Positions 25,387 through 37,881 are shown, counted from the first letter of the stretch. The stretch: 64,000 nucleotides of DNA from Batkoa obscura (GCA_030770535.1 JASVEC010000061.1:1-64000), one strand, 5' to 3'. Notes: a model not told the origin generated them from the sequence alone. Numbers and translations: made by a program.

Positions 25387-26649
25387 TTTTGTGTTTATCA
25401 AAGCAATTTTTTTAAAATATTTACTAAATTAAGCAATATAATATTGAGTGCATTTATTAATACCAAAATTTTAAAATTCAAACAAATCAATGCAACAATT
25501 ATTTATTAGTACAAGATATTAAAGTTTTTATTTAAGGCAATATAAAGTGAATAGAAATATTTTATTGCTATCTGAATCGTCAAAATTGTATAGTAATATG
25601 ATGTTTCTAAGAATAACCTCAATTAAATTCTAAATGATAAGAATAATTAGTCTGAAAACTTATTCAAATTAATACTAGATGGTGGAAGTAGTTTTAAAGC
25701 TACTTCAATAAAATAGGATGATACTTTCTATTTCTTTTATTTAATATGTATGTCACTTAAATTTGATGAGTGTTGAATATCTATTTACAATTTCAATTCT
25801 TTTTATTAAGTCTTTAACATCACCTATCATTTTCCCACGCTTCTAATTTTTCAATTTTTTGTTCTTTATCTGGACAAGGCGGAAAATAAATCAAACTATT
25901 TAAAATTTGTCCATCTCAAAAATAGAGATATTCTTTGCTTCCTCTTATTTACACATCCCTCCTTTTCATTTACTACATATATTCTTTAAATACTCATTTG
26001 ATAATAAAAATTTGATTTTTCCATTCTTGTAAGTCAACTGGGTACCAATTGGTCCCTTTCAAATTATAAAAGAAATAGAAACTTTTAACCTTTAGCTTTT
26101 ATATTAGCTATAAACAATTGGTATCATGGTCTGATATATTATAATATAAAATACATATCTATTATTTAAAGAAAGTTTCTATAATATAATAATAAATATT
26201 AGTATTTTAGCACTTTGAAGAACCAACGTTATGACCTTGACTAAAAATTGAAAATGATATCACAGCATAATTGAGCAACAAAGCCTTAGATCACACCACA
26301 TCATGTGTGAGTTTTAAAACCTGTCTTTTTTTTAAACACTGAATTAAAATTATCCGTTAAATTAAAAATTTCAGATTACTAATAATTTATACAATTTTAC
26401 AAGGCCTTAAAACAATAGAAAAATTATAAAAATTTAAAGGTCAACAATCTCTATTTTCACTTTTTGATAGTTTATTCATCTCTCTTCATTATCATTTCTA
26501 CTCGATCTAGCAACTAAAAGTGTTTTATTAATTAATTTATTTCCATTTATAGAATAGCCTTGAAAATCAACAAAGATATTAAGTGGTCATTGTTTGTAAT
26601 TGGAAAATAGTTTTTTAATTTCTTTAATTTTTTGTAAATATTTATTTTG
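25387..26649. other. Intergenic region upstream of BRE4-like copy 1
   Basis: No gene is supported. From about 26220 to 26650 it resembles, in scattered blocks, the region upstream of the second BRE4-like gene (about 32340-32750). The clearest shared block is TTAAAATTATCCGTTAAATT. Confidence 0.55.
26344..26366 (+). promoter_or_regulatory. Upstream block conserved between the two BRE4-like copies
   Basis: TTAAAATTATCCGTTAAATT is shared with about 32470-32492, at nearly the same distance (about 280-310 bp) before each start codon, in otherwise diverged DNA. It may be a promoter element kept by selection, or a chance remnant of the duplication. Confidence 0.35.
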
Positions 26650-29600
26650 ATGAGTAAGGAATCTCCGATATCAAGTTCACCCTTTTCTAGATTAAGACCT
26701 AGTAAAATAGGTACCAACTCAACCACACAATCTTCAACAAGTTCGCCATATGATTCTAGGTTACAAAAAGCCTCATTAAGCTCCACATTAAATGAGGGTG
26801 TCCAGGAGCATGAAAATAAGAGGTAATATATTCAAGATAAATGAACGAAGTAGAAAATCAGAACCTTTAATAGATTATAAACTAATTTTAAGATCTTTGA
26901 CTTATAATTCTTTTTTAGAGAAACTTCAAAGGCGCTTCCACAAGCTCCTAATAATAATGCGTACGGTTTAAACCTAAACAATTTTGAAAAAAAGGATATT
27001 CAATCTGAAACAACTCCACTTCAAGACTTATTTGGTATAAAAAATGAAACAAATAGTCCTAAAGCAATAGTTGGCGATAAAAATGTTAGTACCCCAAGAA
27101 TAATAACTTCAATGGCAAGTAAACAAAATCTCAACAATGAACAAGAAATAGAGCAAACTAATGAAGAAAGAAACCAAATGACTGTTCAAACAGCAATAAC
27201 AGATTTTGAAATGCCATTACCAGCAAGAACGAAATTATTAAATAATAATTTACCACCTTCACCAGAACCCGAAAATACACGATTAAGAAAGATCTTATTA
27301 TTTTTTAAAAAAGGAAGACATTCTATCAATCCAATTATATTTAAAAGAATTGTAAAGTCATCAATTGCTTTCTTTTTGGCTACTTTATTGGTTATCATTG
27401 ACCCAGTTCGAAATGTCTTAGGTAATGGCTCCTATACTGCCATTATTGCTACCATTATCTTTGATTCTTGTAAGACAGTTGGTGCCCAATTAGAAAGTAC
27501 ATTATTGACTTGTATATGTTCTTTAATCGGACTATTAATTTATATAACAGCCTTTGGGTTTTATATCCTATTTAACAAGAATAATGTAATTAGAGATAGC
27601 GATAATAATGTGATACTTGATGGATCTTTTATACTTGCTTTGTTTCTTTATACTTATATGTTTACATCCGGTATCATTAAAACAAAGTTTCCAAAATTAA
27701 CTGGACCTATTACTTTACTCAATGTGATCATGTTGATTAGTCTTACACAAATTCCATTTGGTGCAGATACTTTTACACTTAATATCTTTGGTTTAATTTT
27801 ATCACCATCTTTAGTAGGTGTAGGTATTAGTACTTTCGTTAATGTCGCTTTATGGCCTGAGTCAGCTTCTCAAGATCTTGGTGATTCACTTGTACTTACT
27901 TTAGAGTCACTTCATTCAACTTTAAATTTACTTTCAGATAGTTTTCTTTTAAAAGATGATACTTTAAGCATAACACCCCATGATTTAGAGATACTTCATT
28001 CACGTTCAATTACTGCTGTTACTGCATTAGTAAAGGCTGGTAGAGAAGCAAGATATGAGTATGCTTATTCTATCCATCCACCAAATGATTATAAAACATT
28101 AATCAATCTATCACTTTTATTACAACAACATTTAGGTGGTCTTAATTTAGCTGTACAAAGACAAAGACAATTACTTAGTTTGAGGAAAACAGATAGTGAA
28201 GATATTAGTCCAGTAACTACAAGAAGTAATTCACCTACAGAAATAAAAGCATTTTCACTACCACCATCTCCATCTGCTCTTAGTTTAAGTAAATTAGGTG
28301 GTGAAATTATGCCCATCGTTCCTGAGATAGATCCAATACTAGCAAGGGACTTGATCCATGATATATTACATATCGTAAGCGCACCTTTAGCTAAAATGAG
28401 TGAAGTGTGTTCTGAAGCTATTGGATTAGCAAAAGAACTGTTAATAAACGAAAGTGAAATAAAAGCAAAAATGGAAGAAGAAAAACCAAAGCATTGTTGC
28501 CATTGTGCAGCTTTAAAAGAGTTTTCAGAAGAAGAATGTCCACATAATCTCCAAAATGAAAAGAGTAAAAAACCAGAAGATTTGAAAGATATGATTGCTA
28601 AATTAAAGGAAGCCATAGTGGAATTTGAACTTGCAGAAGGAAGATGTCTCAAGTTGATTCATAAACAAGTGCTTTTCACACCTCATTTACATGCTCCATT
28701 TCCAGAGCCTATGCTTGTTGTATTTTCAGGTATTTTTTCTATTCGAGAGTTTTCTAAGTCTATCACAAACTTTTTGGAAAAAGAAGAAATCTTTTTATCA
28801 TTAAGACCATATGTAAGCAAACGATCTGGATTTTTGGGCACTGGTCCATCTACTTTATCAAAACAAAAAAGATGGTGGAGACCAAATATTACATGGGCAA
28901 AATGGTTAAAAGGGAACAGATTATCAGAGGATCCTCAACAGTATGAATCAAATGATACTACTGATAACCCCCTTAAGGATGCTAATTCAGAATATGAAAA
29001 AAACAAGAAAGGTAATTATTATTTTTTAGTTTAAACTTAACTAAGTATGAAATAGAAGCTGAAAAGGAAGATGATGAACATATAAATGACCCTATAGCAT
29101 TACCAGCTCAACAATGGACCAAACCAGAATATCATACAAGGAATGCATTTAAGAACACTTCTGAACCTAGTAAATTTAAAAAAATTACCACTAGCCTTCG
29201 ATTTAAACTATGGAAAGCGCTACAAGTATTTAATACTTTTGAAGTGAAATTTGCAGTCAAATTGGTTTTAGTAGTAGGTTTACTATCTTTTCCGGTTTTT
29301 GTACCAAAGTTTTCATCATATTATACATCCATCCGAGGTATATGGGGTGCCATTGCAGCTATGTTAATTGTAAACCAAACCATTGGAGGTACTTTAAAGT
29401 TAGGTATCATTCGTTTAATTGGTACAATCATAGGTGCTATATGGGGCTATCTAACTCTTTTAGCAAGTAATAATACAGAAAACGTTTATTTGGTTGTAAT
29501 TATGATTTGGATTTATGCAGCACCAAGTTGGTATTTCATTGTTACTACAAGTTACTCTAAGATTGGCTTTAATGGCTTAATCGCATATGTGGTTATTCTA

Positions 29601-30530
29601 TTTGTAGGCTATAAACATTCTTCAAATAACGATATATTTACTATTGTCCTTCTTCGTACAGCAAGTGTTGTTGTTGGTTTAATTGTGTCTATGATTGTTA
29701 GCTCAACTATTTGGCCATTTTCAGCAAGAAGAGAGCTAAGAAAGTTAATTGCTTCTTTGTTAGCTGATATGGGTATGAGTTTTGGTAAAGTAGCAGCATT
29801 ATGCATGTCATCCAATACAACTACTGAATGGAAGGAATTACAATCTCAAATTAATTTATGTAATCGGAAGTTACAGAAACGAATACTTTCAGCTAAAAGT
29901 TTACATTTATTTGCATTAGATGAGCCTAGACTTAAAGGTCCATTCCAAGCACCAGTTTATTCTGAACAAATTCGTATTTTACAAGATGTTTTGGATCAAC
30001 TTGTTGCTATGACTGGAGCTGTATCTCAACTCACTCCTGATGTCCAAAAAACAGTCATTTTTCCATTTAATTCTTATCGTAAATTCATGGTTTCTTCTGT
30101 TATTTTATATTTCTATGTGCTCTCTGGGGCTTTACGTTCTAAAATGCCACTACCACCTTATCCTCCTCCAATTCATGCCATACGTTATCAGTTAATGTTA
30201 AAAACCAGATCTGCCTTGATAAAGAAGTTCAAAAAAAACAGCTATAATACTTTACCACTCCACAAATCAATATTAGAGCGTTCTGATGAATTTAAAAATG
30301 AGGTTGTTGGGTCCCATTTAGAGTTAAATACTACACTTAATTTTGATCAAAAAAATTTACATGAAGAATTTAATCATATATATTGGTATACATATATGGC
30401 TGGGTTAGTAAGATTATTTGAAGATGTTGAGTTATTAGGCCATAATATTGCTGGGTTAGTGGGAGAGATTTCAATACCAGTTAAAGAACATATAGTTACT
30501 TTTCCAGATGATGATGAAGATGATGACTAA
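26650..30530 (+). CDS. BRE4-like ArAE/DUF2421 membrane protein, copy 1
   Basis: Large multi-pass membrane protein of the fungal brefeldin-A-sensitivity (BRE4)/aromatic-acid-exporter-like family, related to FUSC proteins. Substrate and membrane are unknown. The exons are 26650-26822, 26919-29011 and 29056-30530, giving 1246 residues. The N-terminus is Ser/Asn-rich and cytosolic-looking. A first membrane block runs from FFLATLLVIIDPVRNVLG to VGVGISTFVNVALWPESA. A long middle region carries HCCHCAALKEFSEEECPH. A second membrane block has VLVVGLLSFPVFVPKFSSYY, NQTIGGTLKLGIIRLIG and VSMIVSSTIWPFSARRELR, and the tail is acidic (DDDEDDD). The 44-bp intron 29012-29055 matters: without it the frame would stop at 29034. 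Most of the gene is almost identical to copy 2. Confidence 0.85.
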
Positions 30531-30835
30531 GATTGCCTTTTTTGTAACTAATATTTATCATTAATTTTCGTTGAATTTTTATTGTTAATTTTCACTAATA
30601 TTAATAAAAGAAAGTCATGTTATTGATTTATTTACAACATTGTTTAATTTTATGAGGGATATACAAAAGAGTAGTTAGAATTTCTTAAGGATACTAAATA
30701 AAATAAAAAATAAGTTTAAAACATCTTTGTAGTTTTCATAATCTACAGACAAGCATTTAAACTTTAATACCCTTTCTATTCAGGAAAAAGATTTCAGTTG
30801 AAAAAAGAAAGGACTTTAAAACATCAATCAAACAC

Positions 30836-30933
30836 GAATATGTCTTTTCTTGTTCAAGAATTCCAATTCCAATTATTCCACTAAATAGCGCTTAAAAATG
30901 AAAAAATAAATGAAACTAAAGAAAGACACTTTT
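30836..30933 (+). mobile_element. Decayed 105-bp foldback repeat
   Basis: Keeps TTCAAGAATT, CCACTAAATAGCGCTTAAAAATG and GAAAGACACT, but its ends and spacing are degraded. Confidence 0.55.
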
Positions 30934-31608
30934 GAATCTTTTGTTTTTTTAATTCAAAGCCCAAAGGGTTTTATATTTTTAGATTAAATAAAACGTCTAT
31001 ATGAGTGGTATTAGGGTGGCACAAGGTGAAAAACTGGGTGATCTAATGGAAATTTATGGAAGAAGCCATCACGAGATGATTGATACCAGTCATAAAGGAA
31101 GGAATCAGGGAGCTTATAATATAATTTTTGTTGTTTGTAAGCCTAGCAATTGAGAACTTTATTTCAGAAAAGATAAGGTTTTGATCTAAGAAAGAAGTCA
31201 GTTGACGCTGTGGAAGTGAGATAGAACATTAGTTTAATACAAGAGGAAGAGACGAACATAAAAATAAAACAAATAATAGTCAGGTAAAGGATATTTTTTC
31301 ATGAAGGTTTATTCATTGAAAGTAGGGATAGGCTATCAAGTTATATAAATTGAGACAAAAAGTCCCGGAAAAAATCATATATTTTATTTATAGAAAAAAT
31401 AATTAAACTTAACTTATATTCTAATGGATAATTATTTTTAAAATTTTATTTTTTCTATTAAAGATTATTAAATAAATGCTATTAGAAATAAAACAAAATA
31501 GTTTTGATTTTGAGCCTTCTTTTATATTTGTTTTAAATAGTTTAGTTATCATAAATAATCATGTTTTTTTTATACAATAGCGAGCTTAAATAATACTATT
31601 AAATATTA

Positions 31609-31717
31609 ATATGGGAGTGTTTTTTTTGGCTTTATTACTTTTTTCATCCTTTAAGCGCTATTTGAGTGGAAAAATTATTAGTAAAATTCTTGAATACAAA
31701 AATACATCCCCATATAA
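31609..31717 (-). mobile_element. 105-bp foldback MITE-like repeat, copy 11
   Basis: Reverse-orientation copy, TATGGGAGTGTTTTTTTTGG to ACATCCCCATATA. Confidence 0.85.
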
Positions 31718-32049
31718 TAAAAATGTGGCTTATAGAAATTGAAAAATGCATCACTTTATAATAAAGTAAATACAGACATATATATAATTGCTTACTTTAT
31801 TAAACATATATTATCTATATTACTTATATCATTTTTGTTGGTTTTTATAAGGCTAAGTTTTATATTTGGAATTCATTAAATTTTTACTACCAACTAACTA
31901 TGAAAAGACAAAGCCATTTAACTCGTTCAATTTACATAAAATCTAATATTCAAAAATTTTTACATCAAATATAATAAATATAAATGGGCTAATATTGCAA
32001 AAATTACAATACTTAACTCATTGTTTTGTCTAATTTTTTTCTTTGGAAA

Positions 32050-32340
32050 ATCTTGAGCCCTGAAGGGCAAGGTTTTATTAAATAGAATCAAATTAACGAA
32101 GGATATCAGATGGCGGTTTAATCAAGGCTTTAGCCCCAGAGGATCTATAGATTGACCCTTGATTCCACAATTAAGTTCTTTGACCCAGATTATGTGCCAT
32201 TTAATATAAAGGTACTGAAAAATAGGTATCAGTATCTTTAGCTGAATACTCACAGCGGGAATGATACACCATCCAAAGGATGAACTCTATGATACAAGGG
32301 GGTAAAAGTGAGCCTGAAGCCTTTAAAAATTCGTTCTAGG
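32050..32340. other. GC-richer island with inverted repeats, function unknown
   Basis: Noticeably richer in G and C than its surroundings. It has short stems such as GAGCCCTGAAGGGC, and AATCAAGG paired with CCTTGATT about 30 bases later. No open frame of note and no known RNA family was recognised. It could be a structured RNA, a decayed gene or an old insertion. Confidence 0.3.
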
Positions 32341-32748
32341 TGGAAAGAGGAAAAAGTGGAATGGTCAATAAGCTTTGTCTAAAAATTTCAAAATGGTTTC
32401 ACAGTATAAATTGACCAACAAATTCTTAAATCATCTCGTGTGCAACTCTAAAACTCATCATTTTTTCCATTAAAATTATCCGTTAAATTAAATCTTTCAA
32501 GTTTCCAGTAGTGTGCCACCCATAAATACATAAATCTTAAAGAATAGAATAAACACAAAATAAAACAAAAATAAAAATTCCTTTCTCTTTTAATTCTATT
32601 CATCTATCTCATTATTGCTTTTGCTTAGCCTGATATTTAAAAGCCTTTATTAGCTGTTTTGTTTTCCTTTATAAAGCATCTTTAAACCAACAAGAATCAT
32701 TTATCAGTATTTAAATAAAATCAAAATTGTGCATGTATATTTATTTTA

Positions 32749-35700
32749 ATGAGTAATGAATCTCCAGCATCAATTTCGCCATTCTCAAGCTTAAAACCAA
32801 GCAAAGTTGGCACCAATTCGATGAGACATTCTTCACCATGGTCACTACAGAATCCCAAAAGTAAAAAAGCTTCTTTAGATTCTACTTTAAATTATAGTAT
32901 TTCAGATGGAGAAAAAACAGAGTAATGAATTTTATATTAGAACTTAACATAGTGAATCATAGCTCAATGAACTACAAAACTGTTTTAAAGATCTTTAACT
33001 AAAAACAATTTATTTTTAGAGAAACTTCAAAAGTACTTCCACAAATTTCTAATAATAATGTGTATGGTTTTGGCCTAAATAATATAGAAGGCACGAGCCT
33101 TAAGCCTGAAACAACCCCACTTCAAGACTTATTTGGTATAAAAAATGAAGCAAATCATACTATAGAAACGAATAATAATATAGCTGATGATATTCCTAGA
33201 ATAATAACTTCAGTACCAAGCGACCAAAATATCAATAGCCAACAAGAAGTGGAGCAAACTAATGAAGAAAGAAATCAGATGACTGCTCAAACAGCAATAA
33301 CAAATTTCGAAATACCATTACCAGATAGAATAAAATCATCAAATAACAACCCACCGCTATCGCCAGAGCCAGAAAACACACGGATGAGAAAGATATTAGA
33401 ACTCTTTAAGAAAGGAAGACATTCAGTAAACTCAAGAATATTCAAAAGAATTGTAAAGTCATCAATTGCTTTCTTTTTGGCTACTTTATTGGTTATCATA
33501 AACCCGGTTCGAGATGTTTTGGGCACCGGTTCCTATACTGCTGTTATTGCTACTATCATCTTTGATTCATCCAGAACTGTAGGATCACAGTTAGAAAACA
33601 CGTTGTTAGCTTGTATATGCTCTTTAATCGGACTCTTATTTTATATGGTGGCCTTCAGCCTTTTTGTTTTATTTAATAAGAGTTATGTTATTAGAGATGA
33701 TGAAAATACTGTTATATTTGATGGATCTTTTATACTTGCTTTGTTTCTTTATACTTACATTTTCCTATCTGGCTATATTAGAACTAAATTTCCAAAATTA
33801 ACAGGACCTATCACCTTACTCAATATTATTATGACAATTAGTTTTACACAAATTCCATTTGGTGCAGATACTTTTACACTTAATATCTTTGGTTTAATTT
33901 TATCACCATCTTTAGTAGGTGTAGGTATTAGTACTTTCGTTAATGTCGCTTTATGGCCTGAGTCAGCTTCTCAAGATCTTGGTGATTCACTTGTACTTAC
34001 TTTAGAGTCACTTCATTCAACTTTAAATTTACTTTCAGATAGTTTTCTTTTAAAAGATGATACTTTAAGCATAACACCCCATGATTTAGAGATACTTCAT
34101 TCACGTTCAATTACTGCTGTTACTGCATTAGTAAAGGCTGGTAGAGAAGCAAGATATGAGTATGCTTATTCTATCCATCCACCAAATGATTATAAAACAT
34201 TAATCAATCTATCACTTTTATTACAACAACATTTAGGTGGTCTTAATTTAGCTGTACAAAGACAAAGACAATTACTTAGTTTGAGGAAAACAGATAGTGA
34301 AGATATTAGTCCAGTAACTACAAGAAGTAATTCACCTACAGAAATAAAAGCATTTTCACTACCACCATCTCCATCTGCTCTTAGTTTAAGTAAATTAGGT
34401 GGTGAAATTATGCCCATCGTTCCTGAGATAGATCCAATACTAGCAAGGGACTTGATCCATGATATATTACATATCGTAAGCGCACCTTTAGCTAAAATGA
34501 GTGAAGTGTGTTCTGAAGCTATTGGATTAGCAAAAGAACTGTTAATAAACGAAAGTGAAATAAAAGCAAAAATGGAAGAAGAAAAACCAAAGCATTGTTG
34601 CCATTGTGCAGCTTTAAAAGAGTTTTCAGAAGAAGAATGTCCACATAATCTCCAAAATGAAAAGAGTAAAAAACCAGAAGATTTGAAAGATATGATTGCT
34701 AAATTAAAGGAAGCCATAGTGGAATTTGAACTTGCAGAAGGAAGATGTCTCAAGTTGATTCATAAACAAGTGCTTTTCACACCTCATTTACATGCTCCAT
34801 TTCCAGAGCCTATGCTTGTTGTATTTTCAGGTATTTTTTCTATTCGAGAGTTTTCTAAGTCTATCACAAACTTTTTGGAAAAAGAAGAAATCTTTTTATC
34901 ATTAAGACCATATGTAAGCAAACGATCTGGATTTTTGGGCACTGGTCCATCTACTTTATCAAAACAAAAAAGATGGTGGAGACCAAATATTACATGGGCA
35001 AAATGGTTAAAAGGGAACAGATTATCAGAGGATCCTCAACAGTATGAATCAAATGATACTACTGATAACCCCCTTAAGGATGCTAATTCAGAATATGAAA
35101 AAAACAAGAAAGGTAATTATTATTTTTTTAGTTTAAACTTAACTAAATATGAAATAGAAGCTGAAAAGGAAGATGATGAACATATAAATGACCCTATAGC
35201 ATTACCAGCTCAACAATGGACCAAACCAGAATATCATACAAGGAATGCATTTAAGAACACTTCTGAACCTAGTAAATTTAAAAAAATTACCACCAGCCTT
35301 CGATTTAAACTATGGAAAGCATCCCAAGCGCTTAACACATTTAAGGTAAAATTTGCAGTCAAATTAGTCTTAGTGGTGATCCTACTATCTTTTCCAGCAT
35401 ACGTCCCAAAGTTTTCATCATATTATACATCAGTCCGAGGCCCATGGGGTGCCATTGCAGCTATGTTGATTATGAATCAAACCATTGGAGGTACTTTAAA
35501 GTTAGGTATCATTCGTTTAATTGGTACAATCATAGGTGCTATATGGGGCTATCTAACCTTTCTGGTAAGCAATAACATACAGAACGTTTATTTGGTTGTA
35601 ATTATGATTTGGATTTATGCAGCACCAAGTTGGTATTTTATGGTTACTACAAGTTATTCTAGGATCGGGTTTAATGGATTAATTGCATATGTGGTTATTC

Positions 35701-36629
35701 TATTTGTAAGCTATAAAAGCACTAAATTAGATGAAGTTTTAATTATTGCTGTTCTTCGTACAGCAAGTGTTGTTGTTGGTTTAATTGTGTCTATGATTGT
35801 TAGCTCAACTATTTGGCCATTTTCAGCAAGAAGAGAGCTAAGAAAGTTAATTGCTTCTTTGTTAGCTGATATGGGTATGAGTTTTGGTAAAGTAGCAGCA
35901 TTATGCATGTCATCCAATACAACTACTGAATGGAAGGAATTACAATCTCAAATCAATTTATGTAATCGGAAGTTACAGAAACGAATACTTTCAGCTAAAA
36001 GTTTACATTTATTTGCATTAGATGAGCCTAGACTTAAAGGTCCATTCCAAGCACCAGTTTATTCTGAACAAATTCGTATTTTACAAGATGTTTTGGATCA
36101 ACTTGTTGCTATGACTGGAGCTGTATCTCAACTCACTCCTGATGTCCAAAAAACAGTCATTTTTCCATTTAATTCTTATCGTAAATTCATGGTTTCTTCT
36201 GTTATTTTATATTTCTATGTGCTCTCTGGGGCTTTACGTTCTAAAATGCCACTACCACCTTATCCTCCTCCAATTCATGCCATACGTTATCAGTTAATGT
36301 TAAAAACCAGATCTGCCTTGATAAAGAAGTTCAAAAAAAACAGCTATAATACTTTACCACTCCACAAATCAATATTAGAGCGTTCTGATGAATTTAAAAA
36401 TGAGGTTGTTGGGTCCCATTTAGAGTTAAATACTACACTTAATTTTGATCAAAAAAATTTACATGAAGAATTTAATCATATATATTGGTATACATATATG
36501 GCTGGGTTAGTAAGATTATTTGAAGATATTGAGTTATTAGGCCACAATATTGCTGGGTTAGTGGGAGAGACTTCAATACCAGTTAAAGAACATATAGTTA
36601 CTTTTTCAGATGATGAAGATGATGACTAA
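32749..36629 (+). CDS. BRE4-like ArAE/DUF2421 membrane protein, copy 2
   Basis: Paralogue of the gene at 26650-30530 with the same architecture: a Ser-rich N-terminus, a first membrane block (FFLATLLVIINPVRDVLG onwards), a soluble middle region, a second membrane block and an acidic tail. The exons are 32749-32921, 33020-35112 and 35158-36629, giving 1245 residues. Exon 1 is exactly as long as in copy 1 (173 bp). The third-exon boundary is inferred from copy 1. The 45-bp intron 35113-35157 is a multiple of three and has no stop, so both spliced and unspliced forms are translatable here; the unspliced form would be 1260 residues. N-terminal exons and parts of both membrane blocks differ clearly from copy 1, whereas the middle and the C-terminal third are nearly identical in DNA, pointing to gene conversion. 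Confidence 0.86.
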
Positions 36630-37090
36630 GATTACTTTTATGTAATTAGCTTTATTATTGGTTTTGTCAACGTATTATTTTTTACCTATATTGATAAAAC
36701 GAGCAACACGTTTGGAATATTTTGATATTTTTCATAATCTACAGACAAATATCAAAACTTAGTTTTATAATTTATAGCTTTTGTTTTTGGTTATTTAATG
36801 TTAATACAATTACACAAAGTTGATATGGTGTATCTGTGGGTGTTTTCTAAGTTAAAATATTGAGTTGTGTAATTTTTCATTACACGTTTTTAAAATTGAA
36901 AATTTTTTAAAAATTTTGTTATTACTTTAATTACAATAGTTACTAATAAAATCTATGGCATTTTTATTTAATTAGTATAAATAAAAGTGTTCACTTTAAA
37001 ACTAAGTGTTTTTTAATTTATTAAGGTTCTACTTTTATTCTTTAAAACCTTTATTATTGATAAAATAAGTATGATTTATATTATTCTATA

Positions 37091-37198
37091 ATATGGGAAT
37101 GTTTTTTTTGATTTCATTACTTTTTCCATTTTTTTAGCACTACTTGAGTCGAAAGATTGTTAGTAAAATTCTTAAACAAAAAAATACATCCCCATATA
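37091..37198 (-). mobile_element. 105-bp foldback MITE-like repeat, copy 12 (inverted pair with copy 13)
   Basis: Reverse-orientation copy. Flanks extend the palindrome: ATTCTATA on the left against TATAGAAT on the right. Confidence 0.85.
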
Positions 37199-37313
37199 GA
37201 ATTTGATCGTTAGTTGTTAGAGTTAAAAGCTAATACTTTACTTTAGTTAAATGACTATAAATTAACAGGTCTTAGTTTATATAACTAAAATAAACAAAAA
37301 ATATAAAAAACAA

Positions 37314-37423
37314 TATACGGGGATGTATTTTTGTATTTAAGAATTTTACTAACAATTTTTTCACTCAAATAACACTTAAAAAATGGAAAAAGTAGTGAAA
37401 CCAAAAAAAACACCCCCGTATAA
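37314..37423 (+). mobile_element. 105-bp foldback MITE-like repeat, copy 13 (inverted pair with copy 12)
   Basis: Forward-orientation copy. Both ends carry a matching change: TATACGGGG on the left and CCCCGTATA on the right, where the family has TATGGGG and CCCATA. Confidence 0.85.
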
Positions 37424-37671
37424 ACAAACTACAGAATATGCAAAACTGATAAGAAATACAATTATATAAGTTATATAAGATACTTATATATATATTAACA
37501 ACTTTATTAAAAAGATGATTTTATAATTAACTTAAAAAAAAGATATTATATTAAAAAGTATTTTTATATTCCACATCAAAATATTATCTACAAAAATATA
37601 GCAACAGCTATAATTGTATATTATGACTATTAGATGTATAGTAATGTATTTTCAAAAAAATTAATCGACGA

Positions 37672-37770
37672 TTGGGGGTGTTTTTTTGGTTTATTTTTTT
37701 ATTTTTTAAGCACTATTTGAGTGGAAAGTTGTTAGTAAAATTCTTAAATACAAAAACATATCCCCATATA
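37672..37770 (-). mobile_element. 105-bp foldback MITE-like repeat, copy 14 (inverted pair with copy 15)
   Basis: Reverse-orientation copy, TTGGGGGTGTTTTTTTGG to ATATCCCCATATA. Confidence 0.8.
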
Positions 37771-37784
37771 TTTGTCATTTATAA

Positions 37785-37881
37785 ATGAGGCTGCATTTTG
37801 TTTAAGAATTTTACTAACAATCTTTCCACTCAAGTAGTGTTTAAAAATGGAAAAATAATGAAACCAAAAAATATCTCCAAT
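37785..37881 (+). mobile_element. 105-bp foldback MITE-like repeat, copy 15 (inverted pair with copy 14)
   Basis: Forward-orientation, more diverged copy 14 bp from copy 14. It keeps TTTAAGAATTTTACTAACAA and CCACTCAAGTAG. Confidence 0.7.

Larger units (their letters stand above)
30531..32748. other. Spacer between the two BRE4-like genes
   Basis: It contains one good foldback copy (31609-31717), one decayed copy (30836-30933), and two GC-richer patches (about 30990-31270 and 32050-32340) listed separately or in the findings. The block CATAATCTACAGACAA at about 30738 recurs after copy 2 at about 36732, marking the right part of the duplication. No gene is supported. Confidence 0.55.

Noticed and set aside
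25790-25990. Minus-strand reading with a peptide like FPPCPDKEQKIEKLEAWEND
   Set aside because: Too short, no start codon or splice partner could be found, and no family was recognised; it may be a gene remnant.
26547-26786. Minus-strand open frame of 79 codons
   Set aside because: It is antisense to exon 1 of BRE4-like copy 1, which has the better supported start and splice site.
28089-28652. Minus-strand 187-codon frame, repeated identically at 34190-34753
   Set aside because: Its identity in both places follows from the near-identical DNA of the two BRE4-like genes; it is antisense to their coding exon.
29012-29244. Apparent frameshift and premature stop in BRE4-like copy 1
   Set aside because: A 44-bp intron with normal splice signals restores the frame, and the same intron (45 bp) fits copy 2.
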